A stretch of DNA of 64,000 nt from Halolamina litorea (GTDB taxonomy: Archaea; Halobacteriota; Halobacteria; Halobacteriales; Haloferacaceae), in assembly GCF_026616205.1 (NCBI RefSeq), contig NZ_JANHGR010000001.1, positions 1,674,001 to 1,738,000 on the forward strand, in the 5' to 3' direction. The translations under genes and the position numbers were made by a program. The notes beneath the pieces were generated by a model. The model had not been told where the DNA came from. It saw only the letters and a list, made by a program, of their open reading frames with translations, and ran no database searches. Of this stretch, positions 1 through 8,552 are shown piece after piece. How positions within the stretch are numbered: position 1 is the first letter of the stretch; every line of letters begins with the position of its first letter.

Positions 1-471
1 GGCGGCGACGACCGGAACGACAACGAGCGTCGCCGGCGACCCGAGCACGTACGCCGCGGTGGGGAGAAGTACGGCCATCGGCAGCGCGCCGTACGCAGCC
101 ACGCGGAGCGTCTCGGCGACGACGCCGCCGACAACGGCGGTTCGCGCCGAGACCGTCGTGAGGACGAACGGTTCGGCGACCAGTTCGTCGTAGGCCGTCG
201 CCGCCCGCTGGGCCAGCAGGAAGACGCCGAACAGCCAGAACAGCGCGGTACCCCCGCGGACGGCGTCGGGGACGGCGAGGTCGGTTGGGACGTCCCCCCG
301 TATCGCCGAGCCGAACAGGGCGGCCATCCCCGCGAGCAGCAGGGTGGGGAACACGACGCTGATCCCCAGCAGCACCAGTCGGGCGGTGTCCTCCCGAATC
401 GCCCGGGCCGAGCGCCGGAACTCGAAGGCGCCGGCCCGAACCGCGTGCCGGAGCCAGTTCGACTCAGCCAT
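1..471 (-). CDS. ABC-2 type exporter permease (partial, N-terminal part)
   Basis: Only the first 157 codons are visible; the gene runs off the left edge. A short Arg-rich cytosolic start (residues 1-27) is followed by hydrophobic segments at about 28-50 and 72-85 and by further ones after residue 110, as in ABC-2 family membrane subunits of exporters. Its first 8 bp overlap the end of the ATPase gene upstream, so the two form one transcription unit and presumably one exporter. The substrate cannot be deduced. The family call rests on topology and the ATPase partner rather than on a diagnostic motif. Confidence 0.75.
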   Translation of the reverse strand, partial: MAESNWLRHAVRAGAFEFRRSARAIREDTARLVLLGISVVFPTLLLAGMAALFGSAIRGDVPTDLAVPDAVRGGTALFWLFGVFLLAQRAATAYDELVAEPFVLTTVSARTAVVGGVVAETLRVAAYGALPMAVLLPTAAYVLGSPATLVVVPVVAA

Positions 472-1249
472 CGGTCGGTGCCTCGGCGCTGTGACGCGTC
501 GACGCCTCCGCATGGGCGTCGTCGGTCGTGAGTTCGAGGAACGCGTCCTCGAGCGACCGGGCCTCGCCGGTCTCGGCGCGCTGTTGGAGGTCGGCCGGCG
601 AGCCCTCCGCGACGAGGTCACCGTCGTAGAGGATACCCACGTCGTCGGCGACGGCCTCGACGACCGGGAGGATGTGCGTCGAGAGGAAGACGGTGGTCCC
701 GGAGTCGGCCCGCTCCGCAATGAGTTCCCGGAGCGTCCGGGCGGCTCGCGGGTCGAGTCCGGAGGTCGGTTCGTCGAGGAACAGCACGTCCGGGTCGTGG
801 AGCGTCGCCTGCACGTAGGCGACCTTCTGGCGCATCCCCTTCGAGTAGTCGGCGATGCGGGAGCCGGCGTCCTCGGGCGGGAGGTCGAGCCGGGAGAGCA
901 GGTCGTCGGCGCGCTCGCGGGCGGCCTCGGGGTCGAGGTCCCGGAGCCCGGCGGCGTAGTCGAGCTGTTCGTACGCCGTCGCGTGGTCGTACAGCGGCGG
1001 CTCCTCGGGGAGATAGCCGATCCGCGGCCTGAGTCGGTCGCGGTCGGTGGTCTCGACGCCGGCGACCTCGGCACGGCCGCGCGTAGGCCGAACGAGACCG
1101 GTGAGCATCCGCATTGTCGTCGTCTTCCCGGCGCCGTTGGGGCCGAGGAAGCCGAAGACCGTCCCGGCGTCGACGGCGAGGTCGAGGCCGGCGACGGCGA
1201 CGGTCGAACCGTACTGCTTGGTCAGATCGGTCGTCTGGATGGCGGGCAT
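464..1249 (-). CDS. ABC transporter ATP-binding protein (ABC-2 exporter type)
   Basis: A 261-residue stand-alone nucleotide-binding subunit. Visible motifs are Walker A GPNGAGKT (36-43), the signature YSKGMRQ (135-141, the SKGM variant typical of CcmA/NatA/DrrA-like exporters), Walker B VLFLDEP (155-161) and the H-loop histidine in STH (about 192). It should energise the membrane subunit encoded just downstream, with which it overlaps by 8 bp. The C-terminus is long and rich in Ala/Thr/Asp. The start ATG gives the normal N-terminus for the family. Drug or natural-product export is possible but not shown. Confidence 0.9.
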   Translation of the reverse strand: MPAIQTTDLTKQYGSTVAVAGLDLAVDAGTVFGFLGPNGAGKTTTMRMLTGLVRPTRGRAEVAGVETTDRDRLRPRIGYLPEEPPLYDHATAYEQLDYAAGLRDLDPEAARERADDLLSRLDLPPEDAGSRIADYSKGMRQKVAYVQATLHDPDVLFLDEPTSGLDPRAARTLRELIAERADSGTTVFLSTHILPVVEAVADDVGILYDGDLVAEGSPADLQQRAETGEARSLEDAFLELTTDDAHAEASTRHSAEAPTDG

Positions 1250-1360
1250 GGTGACGAGCGGGGACTCGCTCGTGGGTTGCTGGCGGTGCCGGCCTCAAAG
1301 GCGTACCGACGCCGTGTGGAGCCCGGAAGGGCTTTGTCGCCGGGCCATAGCCAGTCGTAC

Positions 1361-1585
1361 GTGTCCGCACCCTCAGACGGGAGCCCGCTGGTCAGCGGCG
1401 CCCGGCTCGTGACCGCCTTCGGGCTCGCCTTCCTCGCCAACCTGCTCGACTGGCAGCTACTCGGGCTGATCGGCGTCGGGGGCGTGGGAGAACTACTTCT
1501 GAACACCCTCGTCCACGGGGTCGGAATCTACGTCGGGGTCACCATCGCCGCGTGGGTCAACCGCCCCAACGAGCCGGCGGACTGA
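1361..1585 (+). CDS. small haloarchaeal membrane protein (74 aa)
   Basis: A GTG-started frame of 74 residues with two or three hydrophobic stretches (about 14-30, 33-45 and 50-66) and an Asn/Pro/Glu-rich tail. A TATA-like gctttgtc lies about 28 bp upstream, which suits a leaderless transcript starting at this GTG; longer in-frame starts would run into the ATPase gene on the other strand. No family is recognised. It is divergent from the ABC exporter operon and convergent with the next gene, with only 8 bp between the stops. Confidence 0.65.
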   Translation: MSAPSDGSPLVSGARLVTAFGLAFLANLLDWQLLGLIGVGGVGELLLNTLVHGVGIYVGVTIAAWVNRPNEPAD

Positions 1586-1593
1586 TACCCGAT

Positions 1594-1950
1594 TCAGGCG
1601 TACTTCGCGGCCGCCCGCAGCGCGGTGTCGGTCCACACAGCGACGATGATTCCCAGTTCGGCGGCAGTCGGCAGCCCGTTCGGGAAGAGGAAGTAGACGA
1701 CCAGCGCCAGCGCGATGAACACCGCGAGCGGCGGCACGTCGTCGACGGGCGTCTCGTGGGTACCAGTGTAGTAGAACGTCGCCCCGGCGACGACGCCGAC
1801 GACGACGGCCCCGGCGAGGACCGGTGCCGCAGGCAGCGCCGGCACCGCTCCACCCCAGAGTTCGAGGTAGATCAACGCCGTCGCGACGACGGCGATCAGT
1901 GCCGAGATCAGCACCGACTCCGAGATATCCGACTCCGCGTTCTCGTCCAT
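1594..1950 (-). CDS. small multi-spanning membrane protein (118 aa)
   Basis: The ATG at 1948-1950 begins an acidic N-terminus (MDENAESD) followed by hydrophobic segments at about 12-30, 40-57, 72-87 and 95-108, so three or four membrane helices are expected. An upstream extension of the frame is Ser/Arg-rich and unlike haloarchaeal protein, so this start is preferred. No enzymatic motif is present. It is tail-to-tail with the 74-residue membrane protein and head-to-head with the CBS-domain gene. Function unknown. Confidence 0.75.
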   Translation of the reverse strand: MDENAESDISESVLISALIAVVATALIYLELWGGAVPALPAAPVLAGAVVVGVVAGATFYYTGTHETPVDDVPPLAVFIALALVVYFLFPNGLPTAAELGIIVAVWTDTALRAAAKYA

Positions 1951-2031
1951 GCCGGCACCTGACACGCGAGGGGAAAAAGCGTGCCCTTCGAGCGCCGGAC
2001 GGCGCCGGGTCGGCGTATCCCGTGGGGGAAG

Positions 2032-2039
2032 GGTTATCC
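2032..2039 (+). promoter_or_regulatory. TATA-like box of the CBS-domain gene
   Basis: The octamer ggttatcc is centred about 27 bp before the ATG at 2063, the usual haloarchaeal spacing for a leaderless mRNA. It supports that ATG over the in-frame GTG at 2048. Confidence 0.5.
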
Positions 2040-2062
2040 CCATAGTCGTGTTACAGATACGC

Positions 2063-2473
2063 ATGGACGATATCGACGACCTGTTCGTTGCCCGCCTGAT
2101 GACCAGCGACCTCAAGACCGTCACTGCCGACACCCTCGTCGAGGATGCTGCCGACCTGATGCTGGATGAGAGCATCGGCTCCGTCGTCGTGGTCGACGAC
2201 GACGGCGGACTCGAAGGGATCCTCACCCGGACGGACTTCGTCGCCATCGTCGCCGGGCAGAAACCCAAGGACCAGACGCCCGTCTCCGAGTACATGACGA
2301 GGGACGTGCTCACCGCGAAGGCGGGTGACCTCGTACAGGACGTCGCCGACCAGATGGTCGAAGCCGGGATTCACCACATGCCCGTGGTCAACGGCGACGA
2401 CAAACCGATCGGGATGCTCTCCAGTTCCGACCTCACGGCGTACCTCTCGACGATCGAAGCGGCGGCGGCGTAG
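2063..2473 (+). CDS. CBS-pair domain protein
   Basis: A 136-residue protein made of two CBS motifs (about 8-62 and 72-130) and nothing else. Each has the typical core: V-x-x-D-T-L-x-x-A followed by SVVVVDDDG and GILTRTDF in the first; HHMPVVNGDDKPIGMLSSSDL in the second is split over the family pattern. Stand-alone CBS pairs bind adenosine nucleotides or S-adenosylmethionine and act as sensors; the ligand and partner are not visible here. The downstream prolyl oligopeptidase converges on it with 2 bp between the stops. Confidence 0.9.
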   Translation: MDDIDDLFVARLMTSDLKTVTADTLVEDAADLMLDESIGSVVVVDDDGGLEGILTRTDFVAIVAGQKPKDQTPVSEYMTRDVLTAKAGDLVQDVADQMVEAGIHHMPVVNGDDKPIGMLSSSDLTAYLSTIEAAAA

Positions 2474-2475
2474 GC

Positions 2476-4521
2476 TTACTCGCCCACGTCGGCGCCGAGC
2501 CGATCACAGAGCCACGTCCACTGATCGACCTGTTCTTCGACGACCATCTCCGTCGACTTCCCGACGCCGTGGCCCGTGTCCGTCTCGGTCCGCAGCGCGA
2601 TTGGGTCGTCGCCGGTCTGATGGTGCTGAACCAGCGCAGTCATCTTCCTGGCGTGGCTCGGGTGGACTCGCGTATCGCCCGCGGCGGTCTTGAACAGCGT
2701 CGCCGGGTACTCCCGGTCCTCGACGTTGTGGTACGGCGAGTACTCGCGGATGTACTCGAAGGCCTCCCGGTCCGCCGGCGAGCCGTACTCGACGGTCCAC
2801 GATTCGCCGAGGAGGAAGCGGTGGAATCGCAGCATGTCGAGCAGCGGCACCGTACAGAGGATTCCGGCCCAAAGGTCCGGTCGCTGCGTGAGGGCGGCGC
2901 CGGTGAGCAGACCGCCGTTCGAGCCACCGTAGGCGCCGAGGTGGTCGGTGTCGGTGTAGCCCGCCTCGATCAGCCCCTCGCCGACGGCGTAGAAGTCGTC
3001 GAAGACGTTCTGCTTGTGCTCGCGCATGCCGGCCTCGTGCCACGGCTCGCCGTACTCCGTGCCGCCCCGGAGGTTGGCGACGGCGAAGACGCCGCCGGCC
3101 TCGAGGAAGGGGCCGGCGAACCGCCAGAAGCTCGGCGTCTGGGGGATGCGGAAGCCGCCGTAGCCGTAGAGGACGGTCGGCGCCGAACCGTCGGGGGAGA
3201 GCCCCTCGCGGTGGACGACGAATGCGGGCACCTCCGTGCCGTCGGCGGACTCGAAGAACTCCTGTGAGACGGTCACGTCGACGCCGAGTTCGATGTCGGC
3301 CTGCCCGACCGTCTCGGCGTCGTCACCGGACCCGCCGAGCCGATAGCGGTTCACCCGGTCGGGCGCTTCGAAGTCGTGGACGACGTAGAACAGCTCCTCA
3401 CCGTCGTCGTCGCTGTCGACGCCGTCGATGGTGCAGAACTCCGGGCTCGGGAGCGTCTCGACGCGCTCGCCGTGCTCCCACACGGAGAGCTCCGAGGAGG
3501 CGTCGCGCAGGTGGTTCGCGACGAGTTGCTCACCGGCGACGGTTACGTCCTGCAACACGGCGTCGGTCTCGGGAACCGTCTCGGTGAACTCGTCGGGGGC
3601 GAGGTCCTCGCCCGTCGCCAGCGTCTCGATGTCGGCGGTCAGCACCCGGGAGAAGTCGGCCTCGTAGTTGGTGAGGAAGTGGACCTCGCCGTCGTCGAGG
3701 TGTGGGCCGAACGTGGCGTCGTAGCCCGTGAGCAGCGGCGTCAGCGGCTCCTCGGCGTTGGGGTCGGTGTCGACGCGGTAGAGCTCTGTGTGGGTCGTCC
3801 CCTCGTGGACAGCCGCCAGCAGCGTATCGGTGTCGGCGTCGTACTCGATCTGGGGCCAGGCGTGTTCGCTGAACTCGTCGGTGATGACCTCGTCTTCCTC
3901 GGGCTTGTCGCCGTGGGTGTGGCTGTAGAGTGCCTTGTAGAGCTGTTCGCCGCCGCCGGGGCCGCCGGTCCGAACGGAGAAGAAGCCGTCGTCGGTCCAG
4001 GCGAAGCCGCCGGGCGTGACCCGGCCGGCGTCGGGAACCACGTCGAGCCAGCGGCCCGTGTCGGCGTCGACGATCCGCACGTCGTACTGCTCCTGTCCAC
4101 CCTCGTCGTAGCCGTAGGCGACGCGGTCGCCGTCATCCGAGACGGTGAACCAGTTCATCGACGCCGCCTCCCCCTCGAACCCGTTGGGGTCGACCAGCGC
4201 CATCGGCTCCTCGTCGAACGAGCGCCGGACGTAGAGCACGCCGTGGTCGTCGGCGGGCTCTTCGATGGTCTGGAAGTAGCGGCCGCCGGCCGCGGTCACG
4301 GCACCGTAGTCGGTCACTCGGGCGACGTCCTCGAAGCGGGGTCGGAGGGCGTCGCGGGTGGGCGTGTCGAGCACGCCGTCCGCGTACTCGTTCTGGGCCT
4401 CGACCCACTGCTCGACTTCCTCGGTGTCGTCCTCCAGCCAGCGGTACGGATCGACGATCTCCTCGCCGTGAAGCTCCTCGGTGACAGGACGGCGCTCCGT
4501 CTCTGGGGGGCTGCCTCGCAT
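2476..4521 (-). CDS. prolyl oligopeptidase family serine peptidase (S9A)
   Basis: A 681-residue protein with the full S9A layout: an N-terminal segment with the family phrase DPYRWLEDD (about 23-31), a beta-propeller up to about residue 400 and a C-terminal alpha/beta-hydrolase domain. The nucleophile lies in GGSNGG (Ser about 534), the acidic residue in the GDTRVHP segment and the histidine in TGHGVGK near the C-terminus. No signal peptide is visible, so it should act in the cytosol on short proline-containing peptides. Length is normal for the family. It sits next to a peptide importer operon on the same strand, which fits a role in degrading imported peptides. Confidence 0.93.
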   Translation of the reverse strand: MRGSPPETERRPVTEELHGEEIVDPYRWLEDDTEEVEQWVEAQNEYADGVLDTPTRDALRPRFEDVARVTDYGAVTAAGGRYFQTIEEPADDHGVLYVRRSFDEEPMALVDPNGFEGEAASMNWFTVSDDGDRVAYGYDEGGQEQYDVRIVDADTGRWLDVVPDAGRVTPGGFAWTDDGFFSVRTGGPGGGEQLYKALYSHTHGDKPEEDEVITDEFSEHAWPQIEYDADTDTLLAAVHEGTTHTELYRVDTDPNAEEPLTPLLTGYDATFGPHLDDGEVHFLTNYEADFSRVLTADIETLATGEDLAPDEFTETVPETDAVLQDVTVAGEQLVANHLRDASSELSVWEHGERVETLPSPEFCTIDGVDSDDDGEELFYVVHDFEAPDRVNRYRLGGSGDDAETVGQADIELGVDVTVSQEFFESADGTEVPAFVVHREGLSPDGSAPTVLYGYGGFRIPQTPSFWRFAGPFLEAGGVFAVANLRGGTEYGEPWHEAGMREHKQNVFDDFYAVGEGLIEAGYTDTDHLGAYGGSNGGLLTGAALTQRPDLWAGILCTVPLLDMLRFHRFLLGESWTVEYGSPADREAFEYIREYSPYHNVEDREYPATLFKTAAGDTRVHPSHARKMTALVQHHQTGDDPIALRTETDTGHGVGKSTEMVVEEQVDQWTWLCDRLGADVGE

Positions 4522-4545
4522 ACTCGACTCGCCGCCGGGAACCGG

Positions 4546-4553
4546 TTAAAAGG
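4546..4553 (-). promoter_or_regulatory. TATA-like box of the prolyl oligopeptidase gene
   Basis: On the minus strand the sequence CCTTTTAA lies 25-32 bp upstream of the ATG, consistent with a leaderless transcript. Confidence 0.5.
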
Positions 4554-4575
4554 CCGCGAAATCGGCACAGTCGCC

Positions 4576-5094
4576 TCACTCGATCCGAAACGTCGTCTCC
4601 GCACGAAGGTTCTCGGCGCCGGTGACGGCGTCGATCTCGACGCTGAGCGTGTGTTTGCCGCGCTCGGCGGCGCGCCACTCGTTCTCGGCGACGCGGACGC
4701 GGCCGGACCAACTCCGGCGGAACCGCTTGCGCTCGCTGCGGGCGAACCGGAACGTGTTTCGGTCCTGCGGGTGGTTCGGCGGCAGTTTCGACCCCTCGGG
4801 GTTGCCGTCGACGTACCACTCCCAGGGTTTGGGCGTCCGCGTGACCAGCGTGACCGGGATCGGGAGCCGGTTCGCGAAGGTGACGCCGAAGTGGATCTCC
4901 TCGTCGGGTTCGTAGCTGTCCTTAGTGGTCTGGATGTCGACGGCGATGGCCCGCGAGCGCAGGAACTGCGGGACGATCGCGTGGCTGACGTTGGTCCAGT
5001 TGATGTGGTTGCGGCTCTTCTGTTCCTCCTCGACCGGCGAGAACGGGTCGTCGTCGTCCCGGTGGAGCGCCTCCGATTCGTACACCCGACGCAT
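4576..5094 (-). CDS. hypothetical beta-rich protein, possibly BsuPI-like
   Basis: A 172-residue soluble protein without signal peptide or membrane helix. The core (about 55-170) alternates hydrophobic and polar residues as in a beta sandwich: a D-SYEPDEEIHFGV strand, an N-R-LPIPVTLV strand, a KPWEWYVDG segment and a late GKHTLSVEID strand. This order resembles the intracellular proteinase inhibitor (BsuPI) fold, but the match is by eye only. It lies between the prolyl oligopeptidase gene and the peptide importer operon on the same strand. The ATG at 5094 was chosen because the upstream extension of the frame reads as low-quality Ser/Arg/Thr-rich sequence. Confidence 0.7.
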   Translation of the reverse strand: MRRVYESEALHRDDDDPFSPVEEEQKSRNHINWTNVSHAIVPQFLRSRAIAVDIQTTKDSYEPDEEIHFGVTFANRLPIPVTLVTRTPKPWEWYVDGNPEGSKLPPNHPQDRNTFRFARSERKRFRRSWSGRVRVAENEWRAAERGKHTLSVEIDAVTGAENLRAETTFRIE

Positions 5095-5200
5095 ACCCGT
5101 TGCTAGCGGTCGACGGGGAAAAGCGTCGCGGGCGCGCTCGCTCGGCGCGTCGAAAAACGGGAACGGGTGAGAAACGGAAACGGCGAAACCGGTCGCGCCG

Positions 5201-6247
5201 TCAGTCCGCCGCCGCGTCGATCTCGTCCTCGATCTCCTCGTGGAACGGGCAGGCGATGCTGTGGTCGCCGCCCACGTCCTCCAACTCGGGGTGGTCGTCC
5301 CACTCGGCACACTCGTCGTGTGCGATCGGACAGCGCGTGTGGAACTTACAGCCCGACGGGGGATTGATCGGCGAGGGCACGGTGCCCTCGAGGATGATCC
5401 GGTTGCCCTCCCACAGCGGGTCGGGTTCGGGGATCGCCGACAGCAGCGCGCGGGTGTAGGGGTGGTACGGCGGCGAGAAGATCTCGTCGGTCGTCCCCAC
5501 CTCCACGATCTCGCCGAGGTACATCACGGCGATTCGGTCGGCGATGTGCTCGACCACGCTCAGGTCGTGGGCGATGAACAGGTACGAGAGCCCGAACTCC
5601 TCCTGCAGGTCCTCGAGCAGGTTCAGGATCTGGGCCTGCACGGACACGTCGAGCGCCGAGACCGGTTCGTCACAGACGATGAACTCGGGGTCGACCGCGA
5701 GCGCGCGGGCGATCCCGATCCGCTGGCGCTGGCCGCCCGAGAACTCGTGGGGGTAGCGCGAGGCGTGGCTGGCCTGCAGCCCGACGGTTTCGAGGAGTTC
5801 CTCGACGCGCTCCTCACGCTCTTTCCCATCGGCGAGCCCGTGCACGTCGAGGGCCTCGCCGACGATGTCGCTGACCGTCAGCCGCGGGTTCAGCGACGCG
5901 AAGGGGTTCTGGAAGACGAACTGGAGGTCCTTGCGGTAGTCCCGGAACTCACCGGAAGACAGTTCCGTGAGGTCCTGTCCGTCGTAGTAGACCGAGCCGG
6001 CGGTCGGCTCCTCGAGACCGAGCATCGTCCGACCCAGCGAGGACTTCCCACAGCCGGACTCGCCGACGAGCCCGACCGTCTCGCCCTCTGCGATCTCGAG
6101 GTCGACGCCGTCGACGGCCTTCACCGACGAGGGGTCGCCGATGATGCGGTCGAGCAGGCCGTCGTCGGTGCTGTAGTGCTTCTTCAGCCCCTCGATCTTC
6201 ACGAGCGGCTCCTCGTCGGCGTCGGCGCCGTCGTTCTCGATGCTCAT
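5201..6247 (-). CDS. dppF: peptide ABC importer ATP-binding protein, DppF/OppF type (system 1)
   Basis: A 348-residue ATPase: Walker A GESGCGKS (62-69), Q-loop [11 protein letters not shown], signature FSGGQRQR, Walker B FIVCDEP and the switch histidine in IAHDLS. The C-terminal oligopeptide/dipeptide (oligo_HPY) region carries cysteines spaced C-x5-C-x6-C with a fourth near the end, a pattern that binds an iron-sulphur cluster in characterised relatives. It overlaps the preceding ATPase gene by 4 bp (ATGA). Together with the four upstream genes it forms one complete importer; di/oligopeptide is the family default substrate, not a demonstrated one. Confidence 0.93.
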   Translation of the reverse strand: MSIENDGADADEEPLVKIEGLKKHYSTDDGLLDRIIGDPSSVKAVDGVDLEIAEGETVGLVGESGCGKSSLGRTMLGLEEPTAGSVYYDGQDLTELSSGEFRDYRKDLQFVFQNPFASLNPRLTVSDIVGEALDVHGLADGKEREERVEELLETVGLQASHASRYPHEFSGGQRQRIGIARALAVDPEFIVCDEPVSALDVSVQAQILNLLEDLQEEFGLSYLFIAHDLSVVEHIADRIAVMYLGEIVEVGTTDEIFSPPYHPYTRALLSAIPEPDPLWEGNRIILEGTVPSPINPPSGCKFHTRCPIAHDECAEWDDHPELEDVGGDHSIACPFHEEIEDEIDAAAD

Positions 6248-7521
6248 ACCGACTCACCTCCGTCGGCCGCCGCGTCCTCACGGATCTGCACGTCGAAGTC
6301 GACGCCCTCCGTGAGTTCGCCGGTGTACTCGAGACACGCTGCGGAGTGGATCTCGGGATCGGGGTCTTCGACCGGCTCCCCGCTCTCGACGTCCACCAGC
6401 GGCGGTTCGTGCTGGATGCACGCTTCCTCCGCGTACGGGCAGCGCGGGTGGAAGCTACAGCCCGACGGCAACTGCACCAGGTCGGGCATCGTCCCCGGCA
6501 CGGTGTCGAGCCGATCACGCTTGTCGCCGATCCGCGGGATCGAGCTCATCAGCCCCACCGTGTAGGGGTGTTTGGGCTCGTAGTAGAGGTCCTCGACGGA
6601 ACTCCGTTCCACGGGCTTGCCGGCGTACATGACCATCACGCTGTCACACAGCTCCGCGACGACGCCGAGGTCGTGGGTGATCAGCTGGACCGCCACGTCC
6701 TCCTCGTCGGAGAGCTCCTCGAGCAGTTCGAGGATCTGAGCCTCGATCGTCACGTCGAGGGCCGTCGTCGGCTCGTCGGCCACGATCAACGACGGGTCAC
6801 AGGAGAGCGCGATGGCGATCACCGCACGCTGTTGCATCCCGCCGGAGAACTCGTGGGGGTAGTCCGAGTAGCGCTCCTCGGCGTCGGGGATGCCGACGCG
6901 TTCGAGCATCTCGATCGAGCGCTCGCGAGCCGCCTTGTCACCCAAGTCGAGGTGCTTGCGGATCGCCTCGGAGATCTGTTCCCCGACCGTGTAGACGGGG
7001 TTGAGCGCCGTGTGGGGGTCCTGGAAGATCATCGCGATCTCGTTGCCCCGCAGTTCGCGCATCGCGTCCTCGGAGGCGTCGAGCACGTCGACGTACCCCG
7101 CCTCGACGTGGAGGTCCCCGTCGTGGAGGTCCGTCGCGACCTGCTTGGGTCGGTCCCGGACCGTCGCGCCGGGGTCGTCGCCGACCGAGCCGGAGTCGGA
7201 CCGGAGTTCGGTGACGTGGACGAACCCGTCGTTGTTCTCGGTCGCGACCGCCTTCGGGAACTTCCGGGCGAGCGTCGCGACCGCACTAGCCGAGCGGAAC
7301 GTCACCTCGCCGCCCTTGATCCGGCCGGGGTCGTCGATCAGCCGCATGATCGAGAGGCTGGTGACGGACTTCCCGGCACCGGACTCGCCGACGACCGCAA
7401 AGCGCTCCCCGCGGTCGATCTGGTAGGAGACGCCGTTGACCGCCTTGACCTCCCCTTCTTCCGTGTAAAAGCTGGTCTGGAGGTTGTCCACCGAGACCAG
7501 CGGTTCGTCGTTCGTGCTCAT
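6244..7521 (-). CDS. dppD: peptide ABC importer ATP-binding protein, DppD/OppD type, with extra insertion (system 1)
   Basis: A 425-residue ATPase, about 60-90 residues longer than usual. Walker A GESGAGKS (45-52), Q-loop IFQDP (165-169), signature FSGGMQQR, Walker B LIVADEP and the ITHDLG histidine are intact. The extra length is an acidic segment at roughly residues 76-143, between the beta strand after Walker A and the Q-loop, where relatives have only a short turn. The insertion keeps the frame and haloarchaeal codon use. The C-terminal Cys motif (C-x5-C-x6-C plus a later C) is present. One-base overlap with the permease gene upstream; 4-bp overlap with the next ATPase. Confidence 0.92.
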   Translation of the reverse strand: MSTNDEPLVSVDNLQTSFYTEEGEVKAVNGVSYQIDRGERFAVVGESGAGKSVTSLSIMRLIDDPGRIKGGEVTFRSASAVATLARKFPKAVATENNDGFVHVTELRSDSGSVGDDPGATVRDRPKQVATDLHDGDLHVEAGYVDVLDASEDAMRELRGNEIAMIFQDPHTALNPVYTVGEQISEAIRKHLDLGDKAARERSIEMLERVGIPDAEERYSDYPHEFSGGMQQRAVIAIALSCDPSLIVADEPTTALDVTIEAQILELLEELSDEEDVAVQLITHDLGVVAELCDSVMVMYAGKPVERSSVEDLYYEPKHPYTVGLMSSIPRIGDKRDRLDTVPGTMPDLVQLPSGCSFHPRCPYAEEACIQHEPPLVDVESGEPVEDPDPEIHSAACLEYTGELTEGVDFDVQIREDAAADGGESV

Positions 7522-8549
7522 TATCGCACCCCCGCGTTGCCGCCGGAGTCACCCTGCGGGTCCACGGCGTCACGGACGCCGTCGCCCACGAGGTTGATCG
7601 AGAGCACGAACAGGAAGATGGCGAGCCCCGGGAACACCGTGACCCACCAGTAGCCCTGAATCAGCGTGTCGCGGCCGCGGGCGAGCATGCTGCCCCACTC
7701 GGGGGAGCCCGGTTCGAGCCCCAGTCCGAGGAAGCCGAGCGCCGCGGCGTTGAGCACGACCGTCCCGATACCGAGCGTCGCCTGCACGATGACCGGTGCC
7801 ATCGCGTTGGGGACGACGTGCCGGAAGATGATCGAGCGGTCGCGTGCGCCGAGTGCCTTCGCGGCGGTGACGTACTCGTTCTCCTTGACCGAGAGCACCT
7901 CACCGCGCAGCAGGCGGGCGTAGCCGATCCAGACCACGAGCACGAGTGCCGTGATCATGTTCCAGAACCCCTGGCCGAGCACCGCGATCAGCGCGATGGC
8001 GAGCACGAGGAACGGGAACGCATAGAGGATGTCGACCAGGCGCATGATGGCCTCGTCGATCCAGCCGCCGTAGTAGCCCGCGATGGCGCCGAGCGGGACG
8101 CCGACGGAGAGCGCGAGGCCGACGGTGATCACGCCGATCGTGAGGCTGTAGCGGCCGCCGAACAGCACCCGCGAGAGGATGTCCTTCCCGGACCAGTCAG
8201 TCCCGAAGGGGTGGGTGACCGACGGCGCCTCGTTCAGCGCGGCGAAGTTCGAGTTCGTCGGGTCGAAGGGCGCCAGCGAGAACGGCTGGACGGTGATCCC
8301 CTCGATGGCGATCGGGCGGGCGAAGACCGTCGCGAACACCATGACGGCGATGATCGCCAGCCCGAACAGGGCGGTTCGGTTCCGCTTGAACCGCTCCCAC
8401 GAGCGGGTCCACCGCGAGCGGGAGACCGTGCTCTCCTCCTGTTGCCAGTTGAAGCGGTCGTCGCGGTCCTCGAACGCGGAGGTGTCGAACCCGGTGATCC
8501 GGATCCGCCCGCGTTGATTCGTCGTCGTTCGTGATGATTCGTGAGACAT
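7521..8549 (-). CDS. dppC: peptide ABC importer permease, DppC/OppC type (system 1)
   Basis: A 342-residue inner-membrane permease. A 50-residue cytosolic N-terminus precedes the first helix (FGLAIIAVMVFATVFA, about 63-78). After a periplasm-side loop with the family phrase HPFGTDWSGKDILSRV come five more helices and an EAA-type loop (EYVTAAKALGARD) that contacts the ATPases. It pairs with the DppB-type permease encoded 3 bp upstream. Its last base overlaps the first base of the DppD-type ATPase gene. Confidence 0.93.
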   Translation of the reverse strand: MSHESSRTTTNQRGRIRITGFDTSAFEDRDDRFNWQQEESTVSRSRWTRSWERFKRNRTALFGLAIIAVMVFATVFARPIAIEGITVQPFSLAPFDPTNSNFAALNEAPSVTHPFGTDWSGKDILSRVLFGGRYSLTIGVITVGLALSVGVPLGAIAGYYGGWIDEAIMRLVDILYAFPFLVLAIALIAVLGQGFWNMITALVLVVWIGYARLLRGEVLSVKENEYVTAAKALGARDRSIIFRHVVPNAMAPVIVQATLGIGTVVLNAAALGFLGLGLEPGSPEWGSMLARGRDTLIQGYWWVTVFPGLAIFLFVLSINLVGDGVRDAVDPQGDSGGNAGVR

Positions 8550-8552
8550 GTG

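Noticed and set aside
3376-5106. A 576-codon open frame antisense to the prolyl oligopeptidase and its neighbour
   Set aside because: Spans two real genes on the other strand and lacks any domain or realistic acidic composition.
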